DNA of 64,000 bases from Amycolatopsis methanolica 239 (GTDB taxonomy: Bacteria > Actinomycetota > Actinomycetes > Mycobacteriales > Pseudonocardiaceae), in the NCBI RefSeq assembly GCF_000739085.1, contig NZ_CP009110.1, forward strand, positions 3,348,001 to 3,412,000. Direction: 5' to 3'. The notes under the pieces are model-generated. The model was not told the origin of the DNA. It saw nothing but the letters and a program-made list of their open reading frames with translations, and searched no databases. The translations under genes and the position numbers were made by a program. Of the stretch, positions 26,404-35,455 are shown one piece after another; within the stretch, counting starts at the first letter, position 1, and the number at the start of each line of letters is the position of its first letter.

Positions 26404-27581
26404 GCTGGGCGGAGTGGTTCGCCGCGCAGCGCGCCGCGCGGGAGGCCGCCGGCCTGCACCGCACGCTGCGCCCGCGGGCGGCCGGCGACGGCTTCATCGA
26501 CCTGGCCAGCAACGACTACCTGGGGCTGAGCGGCGATCCCGGCGTCCGCCGCGCGGCCGCCGAAGCCGCGCTCGTCTGGGGCGCCGGAGCCGGTGCGTCC
26601 CGCCTGGTGACCGGCACGACCACCCTGCACACCGAGCTGGAGCGTGAGCTGGCCGAGTTCACCGGCCGCGAGGCGGCGCTGGTGTTCTCCACCGGCTACC
26701 ACGCCAACCTGTCCGCGGTGACCGCGCTGGCGGACCGGGACGCGATGATCGTCTCGGACGCCCACGTCCACGCGTCGCTGATCGACGCCGCGCGCCTGTC
26801 CCGCGCCGCCGTCCGGGTGGTCCCGCACAACGACGTCGCCGCCGTCCGGGCCGCGCTGGCCGCCGCCGGTGGACGGCGGGCGCTCGTGCTGACCGAGTCG
26901 GTCTTCTCGGTCCTCGGCGACGCCGCGCCGCTCGCCGAGCTGACCGGGGTGTGCGCCGAGCACGACGCGCTGCTCGTCGTCGACGAGGCGCACGGGCTCG
27001 GCGTGGCCGGTGACGGCGGGCGGGGCCTGCTGCACGGCCTCGGCCTGTCCCGCCAACCGCACGTGGTGATGACCGCGACGCTGTCCAAGTCGCTGGGCGC
27101 GATGGGCGGCGCGGTCCTCGGCTCGGCCGCGCTGATCGACCACCTGGTCAACCGGGCGCGTCCGTTCATCTTCGACACCGGGCTGGCGCCGGCGCCCACC
27201 GCCGGCGCTCTGGCGGCGTTGCGCACGCTGCGCGCCCGGCCGGACCTCCCGGCCCGGATCCACGAGCGCGGCGCGGCGCTGGCCGAGCGGCTCGACGTGC
27301 CGCGCTCGGCGGGCGCGGTGTTGTCAGTGCCGATGCCCTCGCCGCACGTCGCGGTCACCGCCCAGGCCGAGGCTCTCGCGGCGGGAGTGCGGGTGGGCTG
27401 CTTCCGGCCGCCGTCCGTGCCCGACGGGATCTCCCGCCTGCGCGTCACGACGCACGCCGGGCTGGACGAGGAGCGCTGGGCGCGCGCGGTCGACGTGCTG
27501 GCCCGGGTGGCCGCTCAGTCGAGCTCCTCGGCGAGCGCGACGAAGATCCCGGCGGGACCGCGGACGCAGCAGAGCCGGTAG
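26400..27581 (+). CDS. bioF: 8-amino-7-oxononanoate synthase
   Basis: 393 residues. An alpha-oxoamine synthase with [42 protein letters not shown] and the PLP Lys230 ([10 protein letters not shown]). It condenses pimeloyl thioester with alanine. The last 20 or so residues (from SSSSAS) are translated from DNA that is the antisense of a VOC-protein 3' end. The natural C-terminus may therefore be about residue 372, with a lost stop, or this is an ordinary convergent overlap. The start overlaps bioA. Confidence 0.94.
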   Translation: MSWAEWFAAQRAAREAAGLHRTLRPRAAGDGFIDLASNDYLGLSGDPGVRRAAAEAALVWGAGAGASRLVTGTTTLHTELERELAEFTGREAALVFSTGYHANLSAVTALADRDAMIVSDAHVHASLIDAARLSRAAVRVVPHNDVAAVRAALAAAGGRRALVLTESVFSVLGDAAPLAELTGVCAEHDALLVVDEAHGLGVAGDGGRGLLHGLGLSRQPHVVMTATLSKSLGAMGGAVLGSAALIDHLVNRARPFIFDTGLAPAPTAGALAALRTLRARPDLPARIHERGAALAERLDVPRSAGAVLSVPMPSPHVAVTAQAEALAAGVRVGCFRPPSVPDGISRLRVTTHAGLDEERWARAVDVLARVAAQSSSSASATKIPAGPRTQQSR

Positions 27582-27616
27582 CTGTCCCCGTACTGCACCA
27601 CTTCGCCGACCGGTCC
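27515..27616 (-). pseudogene. VOC/glyoxalase-family gene, 3' fragment
   Basis: About 33 codons ending in TGA at 27515: [20 protein letters not shown] and VALAEELD. This is the typical last strand and tail of a VOC-fold protein (YVRGPEGI-VALAEQL pattern). The rest of the gene is absent; just upstream another fragment's stop codon begins. It overlaps the bioF 3' end. Confidence 0.6.
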
Positions 27617-27798
27617 TCAGCCGAGCCCGTTCAGCAGGTCGGCCACCACCTTCGCGGCCAGGGGCGGTGCTCCGGGGGGCACCGAGGCCGCCGACGAGGT
27701 CGCCACCAGCATCCGCGCGGCGGCCTGGTGGCGGGGCGCCGGCCGGGCGTCCCCGGTCACCCGCGCCATGGAGTCGTGGATTTCGCGGGCGCGGGCCT
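27617..27798 (-). pseudogene. Unidentified 3' gene fragment
   Basis: A frame of about 60 codons ending TGA at 27617, containing ARAREIHDSMARVTGDARP and PPLAAKVVADLLNGLG. Codon usage looks coding and the end looks like a natural C-terminus, but I do not recognise the family. At about 27798 it meets a transporter fragment on the other strand. Confidence 0.35.
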
Positions 27799-28550
27799 GC
27801 GCTGCTGGTCGCTTCGACCTCCACCCGGGAGGCGTTCGTCGAGTGGGGCTGGCGGCTGGGTTTCCTGGTCAGCTTCGTGCTGGTGATCTTCGGTCTGGTG
27901 ATCCGGCGCCGCCTCACCGAACGCCCGCTGTTCGAGGAGGCGGCGCGGCACCGCCCGGCGCGCGTGCCGCTGCTGGAGGTGCTGCGCGACCACCCGCTGG
28001 CCCTGCTGCGGTCGGTGTGCGTGACCGGCGCGTCGACCGCGATGGGCTACATCATCCTCACCTACATCCTGTCCTACGGCACCGGCGAAGTCGGCTACTC
28101 CCGCAACGAGCTGCTGTTCGTCGTGATCCTCACCAGCGTGGTGCAGCTCGGCGCGATCTACGGGCTGTCCGGGCTGGCCGACCGCTTCGGCCGCCGCGAG
28201 GTGATCGCCGCGGGCGCGCTCGCCCAAGCGGTCGCGGCGCGCTGCTGTTCTTCCTCGTGTTCGACACCGGTGTCTTCGTGCTGGCGCTGGTGGCGTGCGT
28301 GGTCACGGTGATCACCGTGTCCGCCCAGTACGGGCCGCTGCCCGCGCTGCTGTCCGACCACTTCCCGACCCGCATCCGCTACAGCGGCGTGTCCCTGGGC
28401 TACCAGCTGGGCAACGTGGTCGGCGGCGGCCTCGCGCCCGTGGTGGCGACCGCGATCTTCACCGCCTCCGGCAGTTCGCTGCTGGTGGGCGTGTACCTGG
28501 CCGGGATGGCCCTGCTGGCGCTGGTGCTGGCCGTCGTCCTCCCCGCGGCG
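27799..28550 (+). pseudogene. MFS transporter (MHS family), 5'-truncated and frameshifted
   Basis: The second half of a metabolite:H+ symporter: AFVEWGWRLGFLVSFVL, the central loop PLFEEAARHRPARVPLLE, GLADRFGRREVIAAGALAQ, then, after one missing G near 28236, LLFFLVFDTGVFVLALV, LPALLSDHFPTRIRYSGVSL and GYQLGNVVGGGLAPVVATAI. About 200 N-terminal residues and the start are missing. At its 3' end the final helix LALVLAVVL passes without a stop into the signal-peptide end of a hydrolase. Confidence 0.82.
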
Positions 28551-29754
28551 CCGGCGAGCGCCGCGACCCGGATTACCGGGACGCTGACGAACGGCGCCAC
28601 CTGGATCGTCGACGTGCCCGCCGGCTGGAACGGCACGCTCGTGTTGTTCAGCCACGGTTTCCGCCCCGGCCCGGACAACCCGCCCGCCGACGCGCCCGAC
28701 ACGGCGACCGCGCAGGCGCTGCTGGGCGCTCAGCACCGCGGTGGCCGACCAGCTCGGCACGCTCGTCGCGGTCGAGGAACGCATCGGGGTGGCGCGCGAG
28801 GTGGTCGCACTGGGGCGGTCGATGGGCGTTCTGGTGTCGGTGCTGCTCGCCGAAGGCGGTCGCGCCGACGGGGTGCTGACCACCTGCGGTCTCGTCGGCG
28901 GCGGGGTCAACCTGAACAACTACCAGCTCGACGGCCTGCACGCCCTGGCCGGGCTGTTGCTGCCCGGGCAGGACGTCCAGCTCACCGGGTTCACCACGCC
29001 GGCGCAGGCCGCCGTCACCGCCGCCGCCCTCACCACCGCGGTGCGGCAGGCGCAGGCCACCCCGGAGGGCCGCGCGCGGATCGCGCTCGCGGCGTCGCTG
29101 ATGAACATGCCGACGTGGGCCACGGGGCCGCGGCCGCCCACGGACTTCGCCCAGCAGCAACGGGCCCAGTACACGTGGCTGATGCAGACGCTGCCGTTCG
29201 TGATCCCGGCGCGCGTCAGCATCGTCTCGGTGGCCGGCGGCGACAGCGGCTGGAACGTCGGGGTGGACTATGCGCGGCTGGTGCACCGGTCCGCGCAGCT
29301 GCCGCAGGTCGTCGCGCTCTACCGGGAGGCGGGCCTGGACCTGCACGCCGACCTGGGCGCGCTCACCCGCGCCGCCGACATCGCCCACGACGCCGGGGCG
29401 CTGGCCTGGATGCGGCGTACGTCGGCGCCGACGGGGAAGTTGCGGGTGCCGGAGCTGACCCTGCACACGATCGCCGACCAGCTCGCACCCGTGGAGTGCC
29501 AGCGGGACTACGCGCTGCGCGTGGCCCGCGCGGGGGAGAGCGCCCTGCTGCGGCAGGCGTACGTGCAGCGGGTGGGGCACTGCGCGTTCACCCCGGCCGA
29601 GTACCTCGCCGGGCTGTTCGCGGTGCGGCAGCGCATCCGCACCGGCGCCTGGTCGGACGCGGCGCGGCCGGAACGGCTGCAGGAGGTGGCTTCGACGATC
29701 GGGGACGCGGCGTTCGCGGGTTACTCGCCGCCGCCGTTCGTCAACGCGCGCTGA
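28506..29754 (+). pseudogene. Secreted alpha/beta hydrolase, broken
   Basis: ATG 28506 opens a signal-peptide-like MALLALVLAVVLPAAPASAA, but these codons also read on from the MFS fragment. Then come WIVDVPAGWNGTLVLFSHGF and a break near 28735 (about 20 residues lost plus a frame change). The second piece holds the nucleophile elbow VALGRSMGVLVSVL, an intact 300-codon body, VGHCAFTPAEYLAGL with the catalytic His, and the end YSPPPFVNAR. A large family of actinobacterial secreted hydrolases matches. Its last 34 bases overlap the marR gene. Confidence 0.75.
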
Positions 29755-30200
29755 GCGTTGGCGTGCGAGGCGAGCATGCCGTAGCCGTCCTCCAGGTCGC
29801 GGCGGAACCCGGCGCGGCGGTCGTCGTCCATGCCGGAGAGCATCCTGTCCTCGAGCTCCCGGACCAGCGGCGTGCACTCGTCGAGGACCTGCTTGCCGCG
29901 CTCGGTGAGGGTGGCGAGCAGGACCCGGCGGTTGCCCGGGTCCTCCGCGCGCTCGATGAGCCCGTACTTCTCCAGCGTGAGCACCATGGTGTGCATGGTC
30001 TGCGGCCGGACGAACGAGCGGCGCGCGAGCTGCGCGGAGGACAGCCCGTTGCGGTGGCGCAACGCGGTCAGCGCGGTGTACTGCAGGGTGGTCAGCCCGA
30101 ATGGGCGCAGCGCGTCGTCCATCAGCGAGCGGATCACCAGCTCCAGCCGCTTGACCAGGTAGAGGGTCAGCGGGGCGTCCTCGGCGCGGGATTCGGTCAC
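29721..30200 (-). CDS. MarR-family transcriptional regulator
   Basis: 159 residues from the GTG at 30200 (the codon before is also GTG). A winged helix-turn-helix is clear: LTTLQYTALTALRHRNGLSS, then LARRSFVRPQTMHTMVLTLE, and the wing DPGNRRVLLATLTERGKQ. Intact although both neighbours are damaged. It is convergent with the hydrolase. Targets unknown. Confidence 0.88.
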   Translation of the reverse strand: MTESRAEDAPLTLYLVKRLELVIRSLMDDALRPFGLTTLQYTALTALRHRNGLSSAQLARRSFVRPQTMHTMVLTLEKYGLIERAEDPGNRRVLLATLTERGKQVLDECTPLVRELEDRMLSGMDDDRRAGFRRDLEDGYGMLASHANAQRALTNGGGE

Positions 30201-30253
30201 CACCCCATGCTGCCACGGTCCGGTGTGGACTCCGCGCGCACCGCGCCGCGCGG

Positions 30254-30836
30254 TCAGAAGACGATGCCGCGCTCCCGGATCGCGTCCCACGTGTCCAGGG
30301 GCAGCTCGGTGAGGGCGAAGGCGTCGTCGACGGCCGAGAAGAGGCCGGGGCGGCGTTGAGGTGGACCGGGCCGCCGCCGTCGTAGTCGCGGGGCAGGTCG
30401 GGCCTGCCGATGCGCAGCTCGCGCGCCATCGCCGGGTCATTCGCCGCCAGCTCGCGGGCCTGCCTGCGGCGTTCGCGGGCTGCCTTCACCCGGGCCACCG
30501 CCGGTCCTCCGGCGGCGCGGCCGGGGTCGGGGCGCCCGCGCTGCGCCGCAGGAAGTGCTGCTGCACCGACGCCGGGGCGATCATGGCGATCATCACGGCG
30601 CCGCCGATGGCCGAGCGCGTGTTCTCCGCCGGTGTCAGCGTCTCGTCGGCGGGCGGCAGGACCGCCAGCACGGCCACCAGCACCGCGAAGCAGAGGACCG
30701 CCCACAGGTGGAGCCGCGGCCGGCGCAGCCGCACGGCGGCGTGCACGAACGGCACCCACGCCAGGATGCCGAGCGACAGGATCTTCACCGGCAGGTACCA
30801 CCAGCCGGTCCAGCGGCTCCGCGTGCTCGTCGTCAT
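30254..30836 (-). pseudogene. Helix-hairpin-helix membrane protein, frameshifted with deletion
   Basis: ATG 30836 after GAAGGGGAG opens a protein with about three transmembrane helices (VKILSLGILAWVPFVHAAV, then LHLWAVLCFAVLVAVLAVL). A missing C near 30497 breaks the frame. The next piece reads ARELAANDPAMARELRIGRP and DYDGGGPVHLNAAP, the start of a helix-hairpin-helix domain. About 25-30 residues are then deleted near 30353, and the tail FALTELPLDTWDAIRERGIV ends at TGA 30254. Intact homologues are single proteins of about 220-250 residues. Confidence 0.7.
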
Positions 30837-31106
30837 GCCGGTGCTCCCCTTCGCTGTCACGGCTTCGACGCACGCCGGTTGCCACCCCCGCCGGGCGGGG
30901 ACCGGGTGAGCGCCGCGGCGGTGGCCGAGTCCGGGGTACGTCGGGGAGATCAGCGACGCCGAGTTGCGTTCCGCGACGAACGCCCGGACAACGGGATGGA
31001 CAATGTGGACAGTCCGGTGGCGGAGACGGGCGCGTGCCCGCCCCACAGGAAGACCCGGTCAGTCCTCCTGCTCGACAAGCTCAGCCCTTGACCGCCCACC
31101 TCCGAT

Positions 31107-31640
31107 GTGCGCGTGCCCGGTGGGGATCCGCGTCCCGCGGTTCGCTTGACCACGGTTCATCCCCGGCGGGTGGTGCGCCTGCCCGGGGCCGGGTGCACCG
31201 TGGACCACGTGGGGTCACGGGCACTGGCCGACCGGGACGGTCGCCGTCCGGTCCACGCCGCGGATCTGCGGATCCGGGCGTGGGCCGCCTGCCGCGAGGC
31301 CTGCCTGGCCGAGGCCGTGGAGGCGATGGTCCGCAGCTTCCTGGGCCGGGTGCCGCGGCCGTCGTCCGACGTGCGGTTCAGCGTGTCCGGCGGCAGCGAC
31401 ACCGACCTGCTCCGCGCCCTGCTCACCAGGGCGATCGACTGCATCCGCGTGCTGAACCGCATCCCGGTGTCCGTCACGGTCGTCCCCACGGCCACCGGGC
31501 TGTCGGTCGAATGCGCGACGGTCGACGCGGGCGCGGTCCTGCCGTGCGGCGCGCTCCCCAAACGTGTCTCCGCGACGGGGCTGCGCTGCGAGCCGGCGAG
31601 TGACGGCCGGTGGCTGGCCACCGCGCTGATCGACGTCTGA
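31107..31640 (+). CDS. Archease-like protein
   Basis: The body from about 31270 matches archease: HAADLRIRAWAACREACLAE, DLLRALLTRAIDCIRVLNR, LPKRVSATGLRCEP and the end RWLATALIDV, parallel to the HTADVGIRAWG...VILDV frame of the family. Archease activates the RNA ligase RtcB; no rtcB is seen here. The start is unsure: GTG 31107 gives 177 residues, GTG 31170 gives 156; neither has a good ribosome site. The N-terminal 40 residues are extra relative to the family. Confidence 0.7.
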   Translation: MRVPGGDPRPAVRLTTVHPRRVVRLPGAGCTVDHVGSRALADRDGRRPVHAADLRIRAWAACREACLAEAVEAMVRSFLGRVPRPSSDVRFSVSGGSDTDLLRALLTRAIDCIRVLNRIPVSVTVVPTATGLSVECATVDAGAVLPCGALPKRVSATGLRCEPASDGRWLATALIDV

Positions 31641-31641
31641 A

Positions 31642-32343
31642 TCAGGGCGCGGGCGCGGTGCCGCCGAGGTGGGCGGGCAGCCACCACAGGTCCCCGGGGC
31701 GCGCGGGCTTGTCCGGGTACTCCGCCTGCGCCTTGTCGAGCAGCAGGCTCATCCGCTGGCGCAGCTCGCGGGTGACCGCGTCGGCGTCCTCGTCCGGGCC
31801 GGGGCGCAGCGGCTCGCCCAGGAGGATCGAGACGGGCACGTGCCGCTGCGTCAGGTTCCGCGGCCTGCCCTTCGTCCACAGGCGCTGCGAGCCCCACACC
31901 GCCATCGGGATCAGCGGCACCCCGGCCTGCGCCGCCATCCGCGCCGCGCCCGACTTGACGTCCTCGACGGTGAACGACGGGCTGATCGTGGCCTCCGGGA
32001 AGACGCCGACGACCTCGCCGGCCCGCAGCCGGGCGACCGCCTCGTCGTAGGCACCGCGGCCGGCCTTGCGGTCGACCGGGATGTGGCCCATCCCGCGCAT
32101 CAGCGGCCCGGAGATCCGGTGGTCGAAGACCTCTTTCTTGGCCATGAACCGCACGAGCCGCTTCGCCGGCTGTGCGCCCAGCCCGCAGAAGATGAAGTCC
32201 AGGTAGGAGACGTGGTTGCAGGCGATGACCGCGCCACCGCGCGCGGGCACGTGCCCGCTGCCCTCGACCCGCAGGTCCAGGTCGAGGACCCGGAACATGG
32301 TCTTGGCGAACAGGACGACGGGCGGGTACACGAGCTCTGCCAT
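31642..32343 (-). CDS. plsC: 1-acyl-sn-glycerol-3-phosphate acyltransferase
   Basis: 233 residues. Acyltransferase motif I is NHVSYLD (His44, Asp49), motif III is FPEATISPS, and MAVWGSQRLWTKGRPRN follows as usual for actinobacterial PlsC paralogues. It esterifies lysophosphatidate at the membrane in phospholipid synthesis. A hydrophobic N-terminus may associate with the membrane. It is convergent with the archease-like gene, whose stop is 1 base away. Confidence 0.9.
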   Translation of the reverse strand: MAELVYPPVVLFAKTMFRVLDLDLRVEGSGHVPARGGAVIACNHVSYLDFIFCGLGAQPAKRLVRFMAKKEVFDHRISGPLMRGMGHIPVDRKAGRGAYDEAVARLRAGEVVGVFPEATISPSFTVEDVKSGAARMAAQAGVPLIPMAVWGSQRLWTKGRPRNLTQRHVPVSILLGEPLRPGPDEDADAVTRELRQRMSLLLDKAQAEYPDKPARPGDLWWLPAHLGGTAPAP

Positions 32344-32367
32344 CCCGTCAGGTTACGGGAGCGTAGG

Positions 32368-33845
32368 TTACCTCCGCGTAGGGTGCGGATGTGACGTTCG
32401 TCCGGTTCGCCGGGCGCCGCCACGAACGCTCAGGGGGTCGATGGCGAAGCCCGGATCGGGCGCGTCGAGGACCGCGAGCAGTCGCGGCAGCGCGGTGGCG
32501 TCTCCGCACACCTCGGGATCTCCGATTCCCTCGTCCGCCAACAGACCGAGGACGCCGTTGCGGAAGACGCCGCGGTACGTCTGCCCGGTGTCGGTGAAGG
32601 TCCAGTCCAGCACGATCCGTTCCCCGTCGGCTGCCGGACCGTCGACCCGGACGGCCAGGGTGTCGAACAGCTGCGGCAGTGCCATCGCGGCGATCGTGTC
32701 CGGTGAGGCCGTGCTCGCCGGACTCCCGGCCGGCCTTCCCCGCAGTTCCATGGCTCCGGTCAGGAACAAGTTGCGCCACGTCCCGTTCTCGGCGCCGTAG
32801 CCGAGCGGCGCTGCGGGTCCTGGCACGCGCATGGCTACTACGGCTCGGTCAGCCACTACGTCAACGCCGTCTACCACCGCTACCTCGGCTGGTTCGACGG
32901 CAATCCCGCACGTCTGTGGGCACACCCGCCGGAAGCGGCGGGCCTGCGTCACGTGCAGGCGATGGGCGGCTCTGCCGGCGTGCTGGATCTGCGCCTTCGG
33001 CAGGACGAGCCGCTCGGCGATCTCGCTGCCGGTGAGCCGCTGTTCGGCAACCGCAAGGTCTGGTCGTGCTGGTAGGTGCAGAGATCCCGCTGGAGGCCCA
33101 GGAACTGGTGATCCGCGCCCCGCCCACGTCGGCCAGTGGTGCGAGGCGAACTCCACGTCGGTGTCGCTGCCGAACACCTCGAACGCCTCGGTGAGGTACC
33201 GGCCCCACGCGTGGGCGTCGCGCACCTGCGCGGCCCGCAGGGGCTGCACGTTGTGCAGGTTGTGCGTCGCGTTCTCGGCCATGCACAGCGCACGCCGGCC
33301 GGGCAGGTGGAGGTTCATCTCCGCGGGCGCCTCGGTGCCGGGGGTGATCTGGAAGACCACGCGGACACCGTCGACGGTGAGCTCCTGGCCGGTGGTTCTG
33401 ATGTCGACGGTGGGCCGGATCAAGGTCACTGTGCCGGTCGAGGTGGTCATCCCGAGTCCCGCGCCCAGCTGTCCCACAGCGCTGACCGGTAATGCGGCGC
33501 CGTACATGTACGCCGCCCCGCGGGACATCGCCGGACCGGCGAGCACCATCTCACTCACGGCGTGTTCCAGGAAGCCCTCTGTTGCGATCACCGGCACGCC
33601 GCCGTAGTGGTCGGGGTGGCTGTGCGTGCAGGCCATCCCGGTCACCGGGCGGTCGCCCCGGTGCCGGCGGTAGAGCGTGAGCGCCGCTGCCGCGCACTCC
33701 GCCGCCGAGAGGAGCGGGTCGATGACGATCACACCGGATTCGCCCGCACGCCTCTGCCGTCGTCCGTGGTGATCCTGGAATTCTCCAGCGCCTCAGGAGA
33801 CCCCGTGTGGCGTCGGCGAAGCCGGACACGTGGTGTGCACCGCTG
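32368..33845 (-). pseudogene. Alkyl sulfatase (SdsA1-like, MBL fold), scrambled
   Basis: Order on the minus strand: an N-terminal scrap GFADATRGL, a frame change near 33805, LENSRITTDDGRG, a deletion near 33745, then SGVIVIDPLL and the metal site THSHPDHYGG, ENATHNLHNV and ASHHWPTWAG. FLGLQRDLCTYQHDQTLRL then lies in a shifted frame, followed by EIAERLVLPKA. The expected next segment is found inverted on the plus strand (32815-32990). The minus frame then resumes with GYGAENGTWRNLFLTGAMEL and the SCP2-like C-terminal domain. About 45 residues between these are lost. No function remains likely. Confidence 0.82.
32815..32990 (+). other. Inverted internal segment of the alkyl sulfatase gene
   Basis: Read on the plus strand this stretch gives WHAHGYYGSVSHYVNAVYHR, LGWFDGNPARLWAHPPEAAG and VQAMGGSAGVL. 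That is the conserved dimer/linker region which in alkyl sulfatases directly follows the LPKA element now ending at about 32994 on the minus strand. Orientation is opposite to both flanks of the same gene. Boundaries are good to about 10 bases. Confidence 0.8.
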
Positions 33846-33880
33846 CGGGTAGTGCGTTTCCGCCTGGGTCTCGGGCTGGT

Positions 33881-34348
33881 TCAGCCGGTCCGCCTGGCCT
33901 CGCCGCCGTGGACGACCACCGCCCAGATGACCACCACGTCGAGCGCGATCACGAGCGTGGCCCACACCGGGTAGGCCGACAGGAACGTCAGCTGGGCGAC
34001 CGCGTTCACCGTGGCCAGGACGACCGCCGTGACGCGGGCCCACGCCGCACCTGTGAACAGCCCGACGCCGGCGGCGACGGCGAGCACCCCGATGATCAGG
34101 TGGACCCAGCCCCAGCCGGTCAGGTCGAACACCAGCGTGCCCGCGGCCCCGACGAGGTAGTACTCGTCGTTGAACAGTGCGACCAGTCCCTCGATGACGT
34201 TGAAGATCCCGAGCAGCACCATCATCGCGCCGCCGAACCACACCCAGCCCAGCCAGGCCGAGCGTGACTCGTACGGCGCAGGCGCCTGCTCCGGGGGACG
34301 GGTGCCGCCCAGGGGCTCGACGTGGGGCTGCGCATGCTGCTGAGTCAT
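33881..34348 (-). CDS. DUF7144-like four-helix membrane protein (paralogue 1)
   Basis: 155 residues. A 30-residue hydrophilic N-terminus, then four transmembrane helices. Shared family pattern: GGAMMVLLGIFNVIEGLVAL, then DLTGWGWVHLIIGVLAVAAG, and ALDVVVIWAVVVHGGE at the end. Function unknown. It lies 22 bases after paralogue 2 on the same strand, so the two are cotranscribed; a third copy is at 51660-52103. GGAGGAA precedes the ATG. Confidence 0.8.
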   Translation of the reverse strand: MTQQHAQPHVEPLGGTRPPEQAPAPYESRSAWLGWVWFGGAMMVLLGIFNVIEGLVALFNDEYYLVGAAGTLVFDLTGWGWVHLIIGVLAVAAGVGLFTGAAWARVTAVVLATVNAVAQLTFLSAYPVWATLVIALDVVVIWAVVVHGGEARRTG

Positions 34349-34370
34349 TTGTTCCTCCTGCTTGAGCGGA

Positions 34371-34796
34371 TCAGTCGGTGAGCCGCATCTCCCGCCCGTG
34401 CGCGACGAGCGCGTAGATCACGAAGACGTCGAGCGTGATGATGATGAGCGACCACACCGGGTACGCGGGCACGAAGGCGAGGTGGATGATCGCGCTCGCG
34501 CCGGCCAGGATCGCGCCGAGGTACTGCGCGATGCGGTTGCCGGCGAGGACGCCGCAGCCGATGACGACGGCGGTCACCCCGAGCCCGAAGTGCACCCAGC
34601 CCCACACGTCGTAGGAGACCTCGACGACGAGGCCCGACGAGGGCACCGCGAAGTAGTCCTCGTCGAAGACGGCGACGAGGCCCTCCACCGCGTGGAAGAG
34701 GCCGAGCAGGACCAGCATGATCCCGCCGAAGGAGACCCATCCGGTCCAGCCGGTCGCCGTCCGGGGTGGGGTGGATGAGGTGTAGCTGTCGGTCAT
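34371..34796 (-). CDS. DUF7144-like four-helix membrane protein (paralogue 2)
   Basis: 141 residues with the same four-helix plan as its neighbour: GGIMLVLLGLFHAVEGLVAV, VWGWVHFGLGVTAVVIGCG and LDVFVIYALVAHGRE. Lacks the longer N-terminus of paralogue 1. First gene of the pair, reading away from the DUF1269 gene across a 149-base gap with GGGTGA boxes. Function unknown. Confidence 0.8.
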   Translation of the reverse strand: MTDSYTSSTPPRTATGWTGWVSFGGIMLVLLGLFHAVEGLVAVFDEDYFAVPSSGLVVEVSYDVWGWVHFGLGVTAVVIGCGVLAGNRIAQYLGAILAGASAIIHLAFVPAYPVWSLIIITLDVFVIYALVAHGREMRLTD

Positions 34797-34869
34797 GTCG
34801 CCTCCCGCGGAAGCCGGGGTCCGGACGTTCCACGGTGCACCGCCGCCCGCGCGGACGCCTCATTCCCCG

Positions 34870-34885
34870 CGGGTGATGGCACCGG
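34870..34885. promoter_or_regulatory. CGGGTG/CACCGG palindrome in a divergent promoter
   Basis: CGGGTGATGGCACCGG is a near-palindrome (CGGGTG-ATGG-CACCGG) between paralogue 2 and the DUF1269 gene. A second GGGTGA follows at 34927-34932, just before the DUF1269 ribosome site. Related boxes occur at 36842-36861, 47604-47658, 52173-52188 and 53810-53826. Confidence 0.45.
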
Positions 34886-34945
34886 GCCGCACGCCGCGCA
34901 CAGTCCCCGGCGTCGAAACCCGAACCGGGTGAACAGGAGGACGGA

Positions 34946-35452
34946 ATGGGCACGTTGAGCGTGTGGAAGTTCGAGTCGCCGCAGGGGGCCGAGAACGCAC
35001 TCGGCCTGCTGACCAGGCTGCAGAAGGAACAGCTGATCAGGATCCAGGACGCGGCGTACGTCAGCTGGCCCGAGGGGCGGAAGAAGCCGAAGACCAAGGA
35101 ACTGGGCAAGCTGACCGGTGCGGGCGCGCTCGGCGGCAGCTTCTGGGGCTTCCTGTTCGGGCTGATCTTCTTCATCCCGTTGCTCGGGATGGCAGTGGGC
35201 GCCGCGATGGGCGCGCTGGCCGGGTCGATGCGGCACGGCGGCATCGACGAGGACTTCATCCGCGAGGTGCAGCGCCAGGTGACGCCGGGGACGTCGGCGC
35301 TGTTCGTCGTCACCAGCGAGGTCGTGGCCGACCGGGTGCTCGAGCCGTTCAAGGAGACCGGCGCGACCCTGATCACCACCAACCTCTCCGCCGAGCAGGA
35401 GACCCGGCTGCGCGAGGCCTTCGCCGAGTCGGAGGAGACGCAGCGGGCGTGA
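34946..35452 (+). CDS. DUF1269 membrane protein
   Basis: 168 residues; AGGAGG precedes the ATG. N-terminal soluble part VWKFESPQGAENALGLLTRL, then a glycine-rich double membrane hairpin (about 56-95, GALGGSFWGFLFGLIFFIPLL), then FVVTSEVVADRVLEPF. DUF1269 proteins are often found in stress loci; molecular role unknown. Convergent with the lipid kinase gene, 3 bases apart. Confidence 0.85.
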   Translation: MGTLSVWKFESPQGAENALGLLTRLQKEQLIRIQDAAYVSWPEGRKKPKTKELGKLTGAGALGGSFWGFLFGLIFFIPLLGMAVGAAMGALAGSMRHGGIDEDFIREVQRQVTPGTSALFVVTSEVVADRVLEPFKETGATLITTNLSAEQETRLREAFAESEETQRA

Positions 35453-35455
35453 CCG

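Noticed and set aside
30837..31106. A small gene between the helix-hairpin-helix remnant and the archease-like gene
   Set aside because: Open frames exist but show no ribosome site or motif; one overlaps on both strands without coding signs.
32822..33075. A separate small plus-strand gene
   Set aside because: Its conserved residues belong to the middle of alkyl sulfatase, and it has no start or ribosome site; it is an inverted segment.
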